From: Clostridium sp. CAG:632
GTDB lineage: Bacteria > Bacillota > Clostridia > Lachnospirales > Lachnospiraceae
Reading direction: 5' to 3'
Assembly (NCBI GenBank): GCA_000431515.1
Contig: HF991343.1
Span: 62,881-77,079, forward strand
DNA length: 14,199 nt
The position numbers and the translations under genes are program-made. Positions 12,560-14,199 of the stretch are shown in pieces. The stretch's first letter is position 1. Each line of letters opens with the position of its first letter. Below the pieces are notes generated by a model, which saw only the letters and a list, made by a program, of their open reading frames with translations, was not told the origin of the DNA and ran no database searches.

Positions 12560-14086
12560 TCATTCACCCAATGAAGTCTTTTCGGATACAACGACCTTCT
12601 GGTCATAGCAGGTGAACATTTCATCCACCTGTTCCTGCTTCATCTTCGGTGTCACAAGACTGACAAGCGGAACCACGATCAGACTGGCAGCCATTGCAAT
12701 CGCTCCGGCATTGATCGGAGATGCGATGAATTTAAAGAACATATTGGATACCGTCAGACCGACACCGACAATAAAGCTTGCCCAGACAGATGCCTTGGTA
12801 ATCTTCTTGGAGTACAGTCCATACATAAACGGTGCCAGGAATGCTCCTGCCAGAGCCCCCCATGAGATGCCCATAAGCTGTGCGATAAATGTCGGCGGAT
12901 TCAATGCGATCACGACTGACAGAATGATAAAGAATGCGATCAGCACCCGCATCACGATCAGCTGTGTTTTTTCCTTCATATCCTTTACAATGGTTCCTTT
13001 GATGAAATCAAGTGTCAGCGTTGAGCTTGAAGTCAGAACCAGAGATGACAACGTTGACATGGATGCTGACAGTACCAGCACGATCACAATACCGATCAAA
13101 ATATCCGGCAGCGTCGATAACATCTGTGGAACAATGGCATCATACATAACGCTTCCGTCTGCCTTGTAAATATCGGCATCCGCATACAATCTGGCGAAGC
13201 CTCCAAGGAAATAGCAGCCACCGGATATGATAATCGCAAAAATCGTAGAAACCACAGTTCCGGTCTTTACGGAATGTTCGTCCTTGATCGCATAGAATTT
13301 ATGCACCATCTGCGGAAGGCCCCAGGTACCCAGGGAAGTAAGCACTACAACACCGAACAGATTCACGACATCCGGCCCGAAGAATGAGGTAAATGCACCC
13401 TTCTGTCCCAATGTAACAGCCGCATCACTCTCCAGCTCTGCAAGCTGGCGAACTGCCTCATAGAAGCCGCCATGTCCGTTCAGAACCGCAACGATTACCA
13501 GTACAATTCCGATCAGCATAATGATGCCCTGAATAAAGTCATTGATTGCCGTTGCCATATAGCCACCCAGAATTACATATACACCGGTCAGCACTGCCAT
13601 GGTGATGATACACACAGAGTACGGAATATCAAATGCCATTGCAAATAATCTGGATAACCCGTTATAAATAGATGCCGTGTACGGAATCAAGAATATAAAG
13701 CAGATCGCAGAAGCTGCAAGTTTCAATGCCTTACTGTCATATCGCTTTCCGAAAAAGTCCGGCATAGTTGCCGACTCCAGCTTCTGGCTCATGACACGGG
13801 TTCTTCTTCCGAGAACCACCCATGCCAGAAGACTTCCGATAAATGCATTACCAAGTCCGATCCAGGTAGATGCCAGACCGTACTTCCATCCGAACTGTCC
13901 CGCATAACCGACAAATACCACAGACGAAAAATACGAGGTTCCGAATGCGAATGCCGTCATCCACGGTCCGACACTTCTGCCTCCCAATACAAAGTCGTTT
14001 ACATTCGTTGCTTTTTTTCTGGAATAAATACCAACCGCAATCATAATTGCGAAGAATACCAGCAACAATAGAATTTTTACTGCCAT
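12560..14086 (-). CDS. Sodium:solute symporter family transporter (PutP/PanF-like), substrate unknown
   Basis: A 508-residue membrane protein with about 13 hydrophobic segments, the size and layout of the SSS family (LeuT fold), which couples uptake of a small solute to sodium entry. Marks: first segment at 4-20, then the family's FVLGGRSVGPWMTAFAFGTSYFS (32-54), GLASTWIGLGNAFIGSLLAW, ILGGYMATAINDFIQGIIM, and the sodium-site helix SASMSTLSSLVL where S344/T345 line up with PutP S340/T341. The short N terminus lies outside and the last 30 residues (from KMKQEQVDEMF) are a hydrophilic tail. The substrate (proline, pantothenate, another amino acid or organic acid) cannot be read from sequence. 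ATG at 14086 follows AGGAG. It has its own promoter and terminator and shows no sign of being flagellar; it is a neighbour by chance or chromosomal order. Confidence 0.93.
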   Translation of the reverse strand: MAVKILLLLVFFAIMIAVGIYSRKKATNVNDFVLGGRSVGPWMTAFAFGTSYFSSVVFVGYAGQFGWKYGLASTWIGLGNAFIGSLLAWVVLGRRTRVMSQKLESATMPDFFGKRYDSKALKLAASAICFIFLIPYTASIYNGLSRLFAMAFDIPYSVCIITMAVLTGVYVILGGYMATAINDFIQGIIMLIGIVLVIVAVLNGHGGFYEAVRQLAELESDAAVTLGQKGAFTSFFGPDVVNLFGVVVLTSLGTWGLPQMVHKFYAIKDEHSVKTGTVVSTIFAIIISGGCYFLGGFARLYADADIYKADGSVMYDAIVPQMLSTLPDILIGIVIVLVLSASMSTLSSLVLTSSSTLTLDFIKGTIVKDMKEKTQLIVMRVLIAFFIILSVVIALNPPTFIAQLMGISWGALAGAFLAPFMYGLYSKKITKASVWASFIVGVGLTVSNMFFKFIASPINAGAIAMAASLIVVPLVSLVTPKMKQEQVDEMFTCYDQKVVVSEKTSLGE

Positions 14087-14118
14087 GTTCTCTCTCCTCT
14101 AGTTGTTTGATACTGGTT

Positions 14119-14147
14119 ATTCTACCACAGATGTTTCAATAATGCAA
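14119..14147 (-). promoter_or_regulatory. sigma-A promoter of the symporter gene
   Basis: On the minus strand TTGCAT (14142-14147), 17 bases, then TAGAAT (14119-14124) with a TG one base before it (extended -10). This is a good housekeeping promoter, giving a leader of about 25 bases and a start near 14112. Confidence 0.8.
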
Positions 14148-14161
14148 CGCATTAAAGCGTT
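14146..14161. repeat. 16-bp near-palindrome at the symporter promoter
   Basis: AACGC-ATTAAA-GCGTT is symmetric except for the A/A pair flanking the central TTAA. It overlaps the -35 by two bases and extends upstream. It is the size of a LacI/GntR-type operator, so it may be the site of a regulator encoded elsewhere; CRE-like resemblance is weak. Confidence 0.45.
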
Positions 14162-14199
14162 ATATCGGTAAATCAATCTTTGAATATTGTTCTGCAGCC

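Noticed and set aside
14160..14185. ACCGATAT-like sequence upstream of the symporter, resembling a sigma-28 -10
   Set aside because: No TAAA/TAAG lies 14-16 bases upstream, and a good sigma-A promoter is closer to the gene.

Overview
The window is a late flagellar gene cluster, almost certainly from a motile Gram-positive member of the Clostridia, most likely Lachnospiraceae (Roseburia/Agathobacter/Lachnospira-like). Reasons: gene order flgM-flgN-flgK-flgK-flgL-fliW-csrA / flaG-fliD-fliS-fliT-like / fliC / small ORF-maf, strong GGAGG ribosome sites, sigma-28 (sigma-D) promoters of Gram-positive type, and a very short flagellin. No species can be named from the sequence alone. Every supported gene is on the minus strand, so transcription runs from high to low coordinates. 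No gene-free stretch exceeds 300 bases.

Layout in transcription order. (1) 14086-12560: a sodium:solute symporter with its own sigma-A promoter, ending in a long terminator stem-loop; between its stop codon and the terminator lie four exact-length 14-bp tandem repeats. (2) 12329-5573: sigma-28 promoter, then flgM (anti-sigma-28), flgN (chaperone), two different flgK paralogs in tandem, flgL, fliW and csrA. (3) 5445-2013: a second sigma-28 promoter embedded in an 11-bp perfect inverted repeat, then flaG, fliD, fliS and a FliT/FlgN-like chaperone. (4) 1861-1070: a third sigma-28 promoter, a structured leader and fliC, closed by a clear intrinsic terminator. (5) 983-1: an AT-rich end with an 87-residue unknown protein and the 5' part of a Maf-type flagellin glycosyltransferase that runs off the window.

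How it fits together. FlgM is the anti-sigma-28 factor and is itself transcribed from a sigma-28 promoter, so the region is wired for coupling to hook completion. FlgK/FlgL build the hook-filament junction, FliD caps the filament, FliS and FlgN/FliT-like proteins chaperone these substrates, and FliC is the filament. FliW and CsrA form the FliW-CsrA-flagellin homeostasis switch: the residues known from Bacillus subtilis (CsrA R44 and N55, the Asn of the flagellin SENLT motif) are all present, and the fliC leader holds two hexaloop hairpins of the CsrA-binding type.

The most interesting observation is that the same CANGGANG/hexaloop signature also covers the Shine-Dalgarno of flaG, in a hairpin, and, in a weaker form, that of flgM. 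All three sigma-28 transcription units in the window may therefore be CsrA-controlled, not only fliC. This is an inference from sequence and secondary structure worked out by eye; no folding program or search was run.
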